Positions 20,119-32,900 of a DNA stretch of 64,000 nucleotides are shown here, in pieces. How positions within the stretch are numbered: position 1 is the first letter of the stretch; each line of letters starts with the position of its first letter. The position numbers and the translations under genes were made by a program. The stretch is taken from positions 17,000,501-17,064,500 of the forward strand of contig JAGUCH010000002.1 of NCBI GenBank assembly GCA_019096065.1, written 5' to 3'. The stretch is from Paracyclopina nana (lineage: Eukaryota; Arthropoda; Copepoda; Cyclopoida; Cyclopettidae). The notes beneath the pieces are model-generated. The model saw only the letters and a program-made list of their open reading frames with translations. It was not told the origin of the DNA and made no database searches.

Positions 20119-20962
20119 GGAAGAAGGATGCGCCCATCAGATGAAAGAGCGTGATGATGCCGAGCTTCTTCTCCCATTTTCTATTTGTCTTCTCCTTTGG
20201 AGCTGCAGCAGCCTCAACTTCTTCAGCCTCGGATTACTACCAATGGGCCTCGGGCCCTTGGGCCGACTGTCAAGTGGCAAAAGGAGGTTGCTCCAGCATG
20301 CAAAACTCCGCTAAAAATACTCCTGCCTACGGCTACAAGAAGCGCTCAGTGTGGTGCTCCAACGAGGCCGGCCACGTGGTCGAGGCCAAGCTCTGCGAGG
20401 CCGACCTCCAGCCTCCATCCATCTCGGTGTGCTTCACTCCTTGCCCTAAAGTGAGGTGCAATGGCGAAAACGGCCTCTGGTCCGCTTGGAGCCCCGCGAT
20501 CTGCCCCAGTTGCGTGGGTCGACAGAGGCGCCATCTAGCGTGCGGCGGACTAACAAACCAGTTGATTGAGGAGCAGCGAGCATGCTTTGCCCCCTCGCTT
20601 TGCTTGCACCACACTTCTGCGGAAGCAATCAGTCAGCCTTCGTCCTCATTGAGGCCACCAGAGGCATTGGCAGCCTCCTTTGTGCCCTATCTCCACGTGG
20701 GAGCCTGGTCTGAATGCCAGAGGACTCTTCAACTAGGAGCAGCCTCGGAGCCAGAAAAGAGAGGCAAAAGGCGAAAACAGCATAAGAAGAAAAGGAGCAG
20801 CCATTTTGAGCCTCCGCCTCCAACTGAGGGCGCCTGGCCTCCAAAACTCCCTTCGGACCTCGAAATTAGCTTTGTGGCCAAATCCCTACCGGCCCCAGAG
20901 CAAGGCGAGGAGAGACGCGAGGTCCTTTGCCGAGGTCAAGATGGGGAGGAGCTGCCCTTTCG
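20119..20962 (+). CDS. THSD7: THSD7-like, coding exon 1 (5' leader 20119-20153)
   Basis: Acceptor TTTTTTTTGCAG precedes 20119. A short upstream frame starting at 20128 (8 codons) precedes the signal-peptide frame, whose first ATG is 20154; the preceding in-frame GTG is ignored. It encodes the signal peptide and the first TSP1 repeats (YYQWASGPWADC, GLWSAWSPAICPSC), then a basic spacer (KRGKRRKQHKKKRSS), residues 1-270. It ends in phase 2 at CG|GTGAGT. The coding sequence contains GCGCCATCTAGCG, the motif of the A repeats. Confidence 0.85.
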
Positions 20963-23900
20963 GTGAGTATTTATTATCTTTGAGGCCGAGTGCTAATGGT
21001 CTTGGCCATATCATTGCTCACAGAGTGTCCCACCTTTTCTCTATGTAAGCCAGGGTAGGGACAAAAAATTTCGCTAGATGGCGCTTTCCGAGCTCTCACT
21101 CTCTTTCTCGACAAAATTATCCATTGTGCTTAAAGTTCTCGATATTACACACTCGATTCAAGTCTGACTCCTATTCCTCAATAAGCCAGCGGAGGGACAA
21201 ACTTTGTCGCTAGATGGCGCTTTCCGAGCAAGTACTTTTGGATAAACGGCCATATGTGAAACTTGTCACATGATCACGATATGACATTTGATTGGCTGAT
21301 CAGTGGAGCCGGGCAGGAAAAATTTGGTTTCAACGATGAAAGACTTGAATGTTTGCATGAGACGCATATCGTTTTATGGCTTGAAAGTGTGCTATTATGT
21401 ATGTAGATTATGTCGTATTGATGAAGTTTTTGGCACAAGCGCTCCCAAAGCCCTACAATTGCCAATTTTTGTTCATCTATGTAGCGCTGCCATGTCAAAT
21501 GTACTTGCTCAAGTTGCCAGGCTAGATGGCGCTGCAAATCTAGCGACTTTACGCCTTTGGCTTATATGGTCCTGTTTTGCTAATGTGTTTATTAGTGGCG
21601 CCACTGTATATGAAAAGGATGGCAGAAATACCAGATTTGGATCTTGTCAACAAGCATGCTTTTTGGCATTTTTGACACAGAAATGAGGATAAAAGTAAAG
21701 ATTGGATCTGGCTCCAAGTTAATTTCCATGCCTTGAAAAAATTAGCTTTGTTAATGTGAAAGCTTGGCTAAAGGTGGGACAACCTGTATGTAGTTCATGA
21801 TCAGCACAATAAAAATAATGACTCGAGATCAAGACCAGTCTGAATATAAAGGCTGGAGAAGATAAGGCTGCTAAGGTTGTGTATCAGGCAAAAAAAAGGG
21901 AAGAAGGTCTGAGAACGCAAGCCTTTTCTACACACAATAGAAGAAGGTACAGAATACTTATAAAAAGCACGTTATAGTTAAAAAAAAGTTGTACTAGTAC
22001 AACGACTGACTACTCACGAAAGGAAAGGACGATAAAAAGGAGAACGAGCCGAAAATAAGGAATAAAGAACGTTGCCTGTAGCCAACTACTATAGTAATTC
22101 TGTAATACATTGGCTTTTCCCTAAAGCTGTAGATGGATAAAACCACAGCTGTGATGCAACATCCCTTTTCGATGAGTGCATCTAAATGCATTTTACCAGT
22201 TCATTATCAGCCTTTTAATACTGACATTTGTTTATCTAATTAAGTCTGAAAATTGCCTTTTTTCAAAGCACTTTGTGAATTTGAGGCTGATCAGTTTTTA
22301 ATGTCCTGTTCATGTACGCCTTTAACTCCTTAAGAAACCCCACGAAAAACACCTTAAAAGGAAAGGAAAAATATTGTTTCTTGGCAGGCGCCAGCCTATG
22401 CTACGAAAATCTGATCGACTTTAAGTCAACTTGAAAGTATAAACAAAATTAATTTTTGCGTACTTTATTACATACATTTTTCGCTTACACAAAAGAAAAA
22501 TTTCAACAATTTTTATCAAGGAAACCTGAGAAAAGCTGATTTGTTTCGAATAATGTTAGCAAAAATGAGGCAAAATAACAAATTTTGCCCCAAAAAATGC
22601 TACTCAGTCCCAAGCTGAACTTGTTGGTAGATAGTCTGCAGCAGATTCACTTTTTACTTGCGCCAATTTTTTTCATAGTATCATTAGGCATTCTTGATAC
22701 ATGAAGAAGGCATTAAGTTATTATGTCTTTCAACTAGTTCAGGTTGAGACCGAGCAGCATTTTCAGGGGCGCATTTTCTTTTGCATCATCTTAATCAAGA
22801 ATCCAGATTATTTTAATTTCAAAGCAATGAAATTGCTTCTGTTCCATGGAAAATGTGATATTTTCAAATATTGAAAATGTCCACTATGAGTTCCTGAAAT
22901 TTGACATAGTAAATGAGACTGGTTACTGTCAGCTTGACTTAAAGCCGATCTGTTTTTCATGGCTGCTGTTATGCTGCATCATAAAGCATTTTTTGTTGTT
23001 GTTGTTGTTGAGGGCTTACATGAACTGGACTTAAAACGATGGGCATTCAAATGGCTATAAATTGAAATATTGGCTCTCAGAACTTAGAAATGAATACAAT
23101 CATTATGTGATATTGAATTTCAGCAAATATTTGAGACCACAAATGAAGTTGGCCAGAATTTTCAGGCTGTGCCATAGAATGGCAGTATATAGCAAATGGA
23201 GGTATATCAGATGGGGGAAGAGGGATTTAGAGTGATATGAAACTAATTTCAGCCGAGAAACCCTTTTAGGTGCTATACGTAACAGCAAAGTAGGCTGTTT
23301 CCCCACTCAGATAGACGAGGGCGTTCCCATGTTGGCTGGTTAGTCAAGTTAAGTAAGGGAAAAAGTTGAGCTTTGCTCAGTTCCGTTCTCAGATATTTAT
23401 GTAGGTACATCCTAACTTTGCTCAATTGTATGGAGCGTCAGCTTGCTCGCTAAGTTAAGTCAAGTTTGGCTAGGAAAGAAGTTGAGCTTAAGATAAGTTC
23501 CATTCTCATACATATTTAGGTAGAATCGTAACAGCGCTTACTTTTATGTAGTGCTCGCTTGCTTTCTAAGTTAAGTTAGGCTGCCGAACTTAACTCAGCT
23601 ACAAAATGAGGACTCTCAGATTAGCGACCGAAGCTTGCTCGATTGAGAAAAGCTAAGTTAGCTCATCAGCCGCTGATATCAAATGTGTTGGTGCGTCAGC
23701 ATAACAGCTGCCTTAACTTTGCTTGAGCCAACTGAGCTAAGCTCGAACGAGCTGAACTTAACTAATCAAGTGAGGTTACTGCTTTAGAAAGGAAACTTGA
23801 CTAAGATTCGAATATGGGATCTCCCTCGAGTTGAAGTTTGAAATTAGACTAACTACTCCCTAGGGTTTGCGTTGATGGGCAATCCCAGACTGTCGTGCCC

Positions 23901-26900
23901 TCAGAAGTAAGAAGCTGCGTCATTTCCAAGCGATGCGAAGTCAGCTCATGGTCTGAATGGTCCCTTGACACGGACTCGGAATGCGATGATACCACGAGGA
24001 TGGCACGAATGGTCCGCCATAGGCGGATAGAGCAGCCTCCAGTGGGACAAGCAGGGCCATGTCCTCATTTGACTGAATACAAGCCCTCCTTCTTGGCCAA
24101 CTCCACCACCTCATCTTCAAACTGCAAGCCAAAGTAAGTATTTTTTATCATAAAAAAATTACACCCTGCTTATTTAGGAGCATATTTTATGGTTTCATTT
24201 GAGCAAAATATTTCCGCATTGCTGAAAAAGAATTTTTTAATATAAATCCCCGCTGGTGCAATTGTTGTGGCTATTGACTCTCATGCGTGCGGTCCGGGTT
24301 CGGATCCTAACAAGTCCAATTTTGCTTTTTTATTCAAAATTCTAATAAAAGAGCTCGGGTTTTTTTCATTGGCTAGTGGATCAAATTCTGCAAAATTATG
24401 GCCATCAATGTCACTTCATAAATTTGCAATACTTCATGGCTAAAACGTTAAAAACAGGTTTGCTCAGCTTTTTTTATGTTTACCTAGCTTTTTTATGCAT
24501 TAATATTTATAGCGTCTTAATTAGATTTTGAAGAATTTTTGATGAGCAACCAAATTGAAAAAATGGTATCCTGTTTTTTGATAAATAAGCAAAAATAGAC
24601 TTGAGGGGACTCGAACGCGGACCGCTCGCATGTGAGTAAATAGCCCTAACAATTGCGCCACGTAATGACCACCATAATTTACAATTGATTTCATCAAAAA
24701 GATTTGGTACGCCCCAATGGCATTCTATTTCTGCCCGGTTTTTTGCAGATTTGTGCTGGCAGCCTCGGGCTGGAGCCAATGCCGAGTTGAGGACTTGAGT
24801 GGGAATATGGCCATTTGTGGAGGGGGCCTTCAAGACCGAAATATTTCTTGCCTACGCAGCCAAACGCGTCAGCCTGTGGCACTCACATTTTGCTCCCATC
24901 TTCCCCAACTGCCAAGAGTTCAACGGTACTAGAGCAAACTTTTCAAAACTTTATTACAACACATCATTTAAAAGTTAGATCGATTAAATAGGCAAAGCGT
25001 ATAGGCGGCGAAAAAGTCGGCTTTGATAACTTGGCAGCAGCCATGAGACCCATTTCTCATAAATGACTGCAAGTAAAAAATGTATACGCTAATGCCTGCT
25101 AATAGGGCGTTCCCATATTGATTGGTTAGTCAAGTAAAGTTAGGAAAGAAGTTGAGCTTCGCTCAGTTCCGTTCTCAGATATTTATGTAGTTAGGTCCTA
25201 ACATTGCTTATTTTTAAGTTGTACCAGCTAGGGCGTCCGCATATTGACTGGTTAGTCAAGTTAAGTTAGGAAAGCAGTTAAGCTTAGTTCAGTTCCGTAC
25301 TCATAAATATGTACGTACTTTGCTTGATTCCATGTAGCGCTAGCTTGCTTGATAGGTTAAGCTAGGTTGCGGAACTGAACTCAGCTACAGAATGAGCGTT
25401 CTCAGGTTAACGACTGAAGCTTACTCGATTGAGAAAAGCTAAGTTAGCTCATCAGCCGCTGATATCAAATGCATTGGCGCGTCAGCATAACAGCTACCTT
25501 AACTTTGCTAGACCAAACTGAACTTGGCTCGACAGAGCTGAACTTAACTAATCAAGTAAGGCCACTGTGCAAGCTAGGCCACTTGACTAAAAATTCGACT
25601 ATGCGATCGCCCTAATGTTTGTGGCAGATTCCGAAAGCACTCTAGTCTATATTATATAGGAGTAGGGAAAGCTGATACATTTCCATGACAAATACTCTGC
25701 ATTTTTCACTACATATATATATACTACACATACAGTGCTGTTATGAAGTTTGCTATATACCGTGGTATACATGTAGTATACCGCACCAGCAATTACATTA
25801 CACGCTATATTTGTAGTGCTGTATAACTTTTTTCTGCGAAACTGTAACAACTATACAAGATATTTGTACAGAGATGAGAAAAGTTAAGCTTATACCCAAA
25901 GATTACCATCATCACCAAATGTAGTGTTTTGGCCTTTTTCCAGCTGCTTCGTGGCATGTACGGACACATGTCGCGTTGGGCCTTGGTCCTCGTGGTCCGC
26001 GTGCGTCCCCAAGGACTGCACGGCCTCCGAGGCTGCCGCATTTCTACCACAGCTCCCAGGTACGTGTGTATAGCGTGTGATAAATCATGACCCTCTTGAC
26101 AGTCGTCATTTCCGCCTTGGCTAATCATGCAGGCCAAAAGTTTTCTCAATTGCTGGCACCACCACAGCATATATAACTACCATATCCCAACCAGAAATTT
26201 TCCCAAGTTTTCTGAGCGTACTTGAAACGAGTTGAAACTCATTTGTTTTACCTGCATTGAGTTTATGTCGTTAAGTGACATTAACTGCATTATCAACTTT
26301 CTAAAAGAAATCAAAGCGGAAACGGCATTATAATTGTGTGTTTGATTTTTCTTTGGCGGAAAAGCTGTTAATGTTACGGCAAGGCATAAACTCTATGTTG
26401 ATAACATAACTTCGTTACAATGAGGGTTATTTTGATGTTCCCAAGTTTTCTGAGGATGATTGTTACGTGTTTAAACTCATTTGCTTTACTTACGTTGAGT
26501 CTTTGTTGTAATGTAACATTAACTGCCTTAACAGTAATGTGAAAGTAATCGAAGGTGAAATAGCCAATTGGTTAGCGTTATTTCACTTAGGCGGTAAGGT
26601 AGTTAATAGCTTGTTCTCATAAACATTTCTATAAGGTAAGCAAGGCACTTTGCGCGCTTATATCTCAGCATCTACTCGTCTGATTGGAACCAAATTTGGT
26701 GGAATTCATAAGGACGTATTGAAGAATCTTCATGCCAATTTTCATCCGGATTGGAGGACGCTAAGGCCGCCTTACTGAAAGTGAGGCAAATCAGTTAAGC
26801 AAAGGAGAAAAATCAGCCACCACCTTAGAGTTCTCCGATCCGGATGAAAATTGGCATCAAGATTCTTCAATATGCTCTAATGAATACCTCCAAATTTGGT

Positions 26901-29900
26901 TCCAATCGGCTCAGTACTTACTGAGTTCTGAGCTTCCAAAGTGCCTTGCTTTGCTTACCGCCTGCCTTACTGAGTTTTATGAGAACAAGCTAATGTGACA
27001 TAACGACATAAACTTTCTATTAGTAAAGCATACAAGTTTCAATCATGGTAATTTTGAGGTATGCGTGCACAGACCACTTGAAAGTACCTTAATTACCACC
27101 TATGTAAAAGAAATGTAAGGCGAAACTGCAAATTGGTTTGCCTTATTTCACTCAGGCAGTGAGGCAGTTAATGTGACATAACAACATTAACTCTCTGTTG
27201 GTGAAACATACAATTTTCAATGATGGTAATTTTGTGGTATGTGTGCTCATAATTTCTGGTTGGGTATATAATGTTTTGAGAGGGGGAAATTGCACAATGT
27301 ATACACATATTATTATGCATGATGCTCTCATTATTATCGTTTTCTATCGCAGGCAAACAGACTCGTCGTCGCACCCCGACCACCACTTCTTCCAGCCAAA
27401 CTTCCAGCTCTTCTTGTCCTCATCTGGAGGAGGCGAGGGATTGCTCAATTAGCTCTTGCTACTCTTGGCGTCTGGAGAAGCAGGAGGACTGTTTCCTGCC
27501 AAGAGGACACAAATGTGGAAAGGGCACTCGAAAGCTCCTCTTTGCATGCGTAGATTTTGATGGGGTAAGTGGCGATCATCAATAAATTAACTCGCACATT
27601 TTGCGCCAGCTGGAAGTGCTCCATTTCATGCAGTGTGTACAGGGTTCGGTCCCCAATTTGAGCTCTTTTGTGAAAGCCAATTTTTAGCATTTTTTAATAG
27701 TAAAATTGGGCTCCAAATGTTATCTGTTTCATGGGTCCTAATTCGATTTTTTCACCTTTTAAGCTACTCAAGTGTGAAGTAAAAAAAAGCTTTTTGGCTT
27801 AACCAACAAGGCCATAAAGGTCATCAAAAGCTAAATAAAATATGCCTCAGCAAGGCCTTCAAAAATAGATTAATAACTGAGGCAAAAAATAAATTAATGT
27901 AAAAAATGGTCTCATATAAGGGTTCTAACCCTGCATGTGCCATTATAATGGCAAGAAGTTACTCTGGCTTTTATTTTGAAACTCTTGTCATGCAACATTA
28001 TCTGCTTGTACCGCAAAACCTGTCAGTCAAACCAAAAGGCCAGCTTTATATACATTGCCAACAGCAGTTTTTCGCAAAATCTGCATGGTAAGGACTTGAA
28101 AGCTTTCTTAGAAAAAAGGAGAAGTGACCTTAACATGGCTCTTGCAAATAAAGCTGGTAGAAGTGCTGCCATAAAAGAATTTGGCACGAAAGTCTTGTTA
28201 GCCTCACTACCACAATTTATTGCCCTGTTCATCTACGCTACTTTTTCGTAACTTCATTGTCTTACCTTATGGAAAAAGTTGTCGTAACTCTATGAATTTC
28301 TATGCGCTGTCCAAGCCGTTAAAAACTATTCATACACATAGCTACGCTTTAGCTTCTTTAAGGGTCGGCAAAACTAATTGAAGAAGACTTTTAATCTCGA
28401 TTGAGTTGCAGGCTACGTAGAATGTTTTAGTCAACCCTAACTGCCCAGCTTTACTTGCTCGCGACTCATCCTTACGTTAGGATAGGCTAAACCGTTGTGA
28501 TTCTGGTAGCTGAACTCTCTACTGATGGCGAAGCAACATTGATTTAGCCAACCCTAGCAGGCCTACGCTCAACTTGTTTGACTCGCTTGCCCGATTCTCA
28601 CGCTTAAAACTGGTTTCACACTCTGACTTCTGACCATTTTTGTCGTTATGGAATTTCGACAATTTCCTTTAAGACAGCTGAAGTTACGCCTGATTTTGTT
28701 GCCATACATGAACAGGGCATTTACTACGCGTAGTTGTTGCAGTGGCAATTCAGAGCAGAGAACACTTTCGCAAAATTGCCATGATCTTTCCCCCTTTTGG
28801 AGCATTACTCATTACTTTCTCTCAGCATGAGAGCTGGACAAGCTTATTCATGACATATAATGATGGAAGCTCGATCTTCAGTAGATCCATTGCCAGAACC
28901 GAAAATACATTTCCTTCATGGGTGGTTTCAACATTTTTGGGCCAAAAGCAATGATTCATATGCTTGCTGCCACTAGGGCGCAATCTCATATTCGAATTCT
29001 TAGTCAAGTTACCTTGCTATAGCAGTAACCTCACTTGATTATTTAAGTTCAGCTTGTTTGAGCTTAGCTCAGTTGGCTCAAGCAAAGTTAAGGTAGCTGC
29101 TATGCTGATGCACCAACACATTTGATATCAGCGGCTGATGATCTAACTTAGCTTTTCTCAATCAAGCAAGCTTATGTCGCTAATCTGAGAACGCTCATTT
29201 TGTAGCTGAGTTCAGTTCGGCAGCCTAACTTAACTTAGAAAGCAAGCGAGCACTACATAATAGTAAGCACTGTTAAGATTCTACCTAAATATGTATGAGA
29301 ACGAAACTTATCTGAAGCTCAACTTATTTCCTAGCCAAACTTGACTTAACTTAGTGAGCAAGCTAGCGCTCCTTAAAATTGAGCAAAGTTAGGATCCACC
29401 TAAATAAATATCTGAGAACGGAACTGAGCAAAGCTCAACTTTTTTCCTCGCCAAACTTGACTAACCAGCCAACATGGGAACGCCCTATGGTAGTACATAT
29501 AGTACAATCCAATTATGGCCAAATGCTTTTGCATGCCACTCTCCTTGGCTGCATTGTTTGCACTGGCAAAGTTATGATGGCTTCATCCCCTGAGGGGACA
29601 TACTTTTAAAGAAGTTGACACCAAGTTTCAACCATGAAATTAGAAAGCAGATGCTCTCCATAGAGCTAGGGGAGGAAAATAATGACAAAAGAGCCCTGTC
29701 ACCGGTGGGAGAAAGCAATCAACTAAATTGTGTTTCTCCACGAAACTGCTGGCTTTCTACCACGTGGAAAAAGTTGGTGCGCGCGTAAATCCTCCAACAA
29801 CCTCCATTAACCTCTTGTGAATGGATTTCAGCACCTTGCTCCAGTGGAGGCTTGCGCGAGGCTGCCAAAGCCTCCTTTTGAAGAGGAATGTCATATCCGA

Positions 29901-32900
29901 TGTCCTGCAGAATGCGTCCTCACCACGTGGACCGAATGGTCCAATTGTCCACCGGCCTGCCATTCCCAAGCGGTGAATCGGAGGCTGCCACTCTCCTACC
30001 GAAATAGGACTCTATTGGCATTGGGTCAAGATCCGGTGGGGATGAAAGGTGAAGGTAAGACATTCACCTGAGGGACAGCCTAACCAACGCAAAATTCCCC
30101 ATCAAAAATATGCATATTTTCTGAGGGACTAAGGCCTAGAACACATTTGGAAGTAATTTTGACATCCTGGCCCTGGGCGCAAAAATTTTTTCAAAAGCCT
30201 CTAGCTCCTTTAACTTTCATTTTCTAAAGATTGTATATAGAAATGACTACCTTTAAAAATCCCATATCTAGCTTTCTTTGTTTCATAAGCAAGTCTCTAA
30301 AACACTCAGGAAGGGAGATATGAAAGATCATACTTATATAAAAGTGCGATACCCTGGCTGTATGTTGATTTTTGCTAGGCTGTATCTCCTTTCCTGTTCA
30401 CTCTAGCGATTTTATTATGAAGTAATAAAAAGTAGATCTTTTGATTTTGGAGAGGGTCAATTTTATTCATAATGGCAGAAAAACTAACTTGAGCTGAGCT
30501 ACACGTTTTTTTAAGTTAAGCTGTGGAAAGCGAAATAGTTTTAAAGTGAATTTAAATAGGCAAAAGCTTTCAGAAAATATGCATATTTTTCGTGGGCAAT
30601 TTTGACTGGGTAAGACCATCCCTCAGGTCAATGTGTAGTATTTATATCATTTACATTTAAGTGAGTAGAACTTCCAAGGCGGATATTATATAGTTCGCCG
30701 CAAGGGAAAATCCAGCTAATTTTGCTACTATTTTCTTTATAGCCCACTCACAATTCCAGCTTTTAATGCTGATGAGGCTACGCAATAATTTGATTATACA
30801 ACACAAGCTTTTTCTCTCTTCTGGTGGTGAAAATTCCATTTTCTTCTTGTTGGATTTATAAAGCCCTCTCTTTTCTCGCTCTATATAGGAATTTGCTCCA
30901 ACTTGGTGTGAAATAGAGTGGTATAGTACAATCTCAAATAGAAATTCTGGTCGCATATATAGAGCACAATGCAATATATGGCTGCGTAAAGGAGAACAAA
31001 GCATCTCTTGCAAAAACCGATACAGTATAATGGAACTTTAACACTTTATGTTCAAAATGTATGGCTATAAGGTTTCCTAATGGCGTAGTTATTAGGGCGG
31101 TCCCATATTCGCATTTTTAGTCAAGTTACCTTGCTGAAACAGTAACCTTACTCGAGAAGTCAAGTTCAGCTCTGTCGAGCCAAGTTCAGTTGGTTTTAGC
31201 TAAGTTAAGGTAGCTGCCAAGCTGACGCACCAACATGTTTGATCTCAGCGGCTGTTGAGCTAACTTAGCTTTTCTCAATCGAGCAAGCTTCAGTTGCTAA
31301 CCTGAGAACGCTCATTTAGTAGCTGAGTTTAGTTCGGCAGCCTAACTTAACTTAGAAAGCAAGCGAGCACTACATAAAAATGAGCGATGTTAGGGATCGA
31401 CTTACTTTTATATAAGAGGACGGAACTGAGCAAAGCTCCACTTCTTTCCTAACTTAACTTGACTAACCAGTCAATATGGCGACACCCTAGCTAGTGCTAC
31501 ATAAAATTAAGCGAAGTTAGCTTCTACCTATTTGATGTCAGCGCCTGATGAGCTAACTTAGCTTATCTCAATCAAGCAAGCTTCCGTTGCTAATCAGCAA
31601 GCACATTTTTTCAGTTCCGAAACTCAACCTAAGTTAGCAAGCATGCTAGTTCTACATAAAATAAAGCAAAGTGTGGATCTACCTACATGAATATCTGAGA
31701 ATGAAGCTGAGCTAAGCTTAGCTTTTTTCCTTACTTAGCTTGACTAACCCGCCAATATGGGAGTGCCCTAATGACTGTAAGGTAGCTTTGAGGTTTGGCT
31801 CAATGTCGACCTCAGCTGCGAGTCTAACCACAATTCCATATATGTATACTATATGTGAGCTCGTAGCATTATAGCATAATCACTTATATTAAAGTCCTTA
31901 GTTGTATGTGTACATAGGTGTTCCAAGCAGAAAGCTTTACAACACAAACGCGGGTCATTAATAAGAAAATGCCTTACTTACGTTTGAAGAATCCCTAAAA
32001 GTATGGAAAAATTGTCTCACTGAAAAGCGAATCTGCTGCTGACTGCCACTCAACTAGTTCAGCTTGGAGCCGTGCAGCATTTTCAAGGGCAAATTGTGCT
32101 ATTTGTCACACACAACTTTCAACATTGTTCAACAAAAATCAGTTTTCTTTGCGTTTCTTGGCCAAAAGTCGAAATCTAACTTTTGATTAAGCATATAATG
32201 TTTACAACAAAGTACGCTTAAAATCATTTTTGTTTATGTTCAAGTTGAGGTTGAGTCGATCCGATTTGTTTTGCATCAGCTGACGTTTGTCATGCGACAA
32301 TATTTATCATTTCATGTTGGTATTTTTTGTGAGTTTTCCAATGGAGTTTGAGGCTTACATGAACCGGACTAGCCTCAACCTTTTGAAAAATTGACTCTTG
32401 AGGTTGCATGGTTCGCTCCACTCAAGTGAAAGCAGTTTGCTCAATGCTTCTGCTCACACACAAAATCACTGCTTTGAACAAAACTTGAGCCCCGAAACAA
32501 CTTGTTGTGGCCATTGAAGCTTGGTGCAATATTCGCGCTACAATGGCCTCAGTCGTAAGGGCGATCCTATAGTCGAATTTTTAGTCAAGTTACCTTGCTG
32601 ACACAGTAGCCTTACTCGAGAAGTTAAGTTCAGCTCTGTCGAGCCAAGTTCATTTAGTTTTTGCAAAGTTAAGGTAGCTGTTATACTGACGCACCAACTC
32701 ATTTGATATCAGCGGCTGATGAGCTAACTTAGCTTTTCTCAATCAAACAAGCTTCAGCCGCTAACCTGAGAACACTCATTTTGTGGCTGAGTTTAGTTCG
32801 GCAGCCTAACTTAACTTAGCAAGCAAGCGAGTACTACATAAAAATAAGTGATGTTAGGATCGACTTACATGAATATTAGAGAACGGAACTGAGCGAAGCT

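Noticed and set aside
28086-28251. Small protein frame ending at an E element
   Set aside because: Looks mildly protein-like (FLEKRRSDLNMALANKAGRS) but has no start context, domain or splice support and lies in a THSD7 intron.
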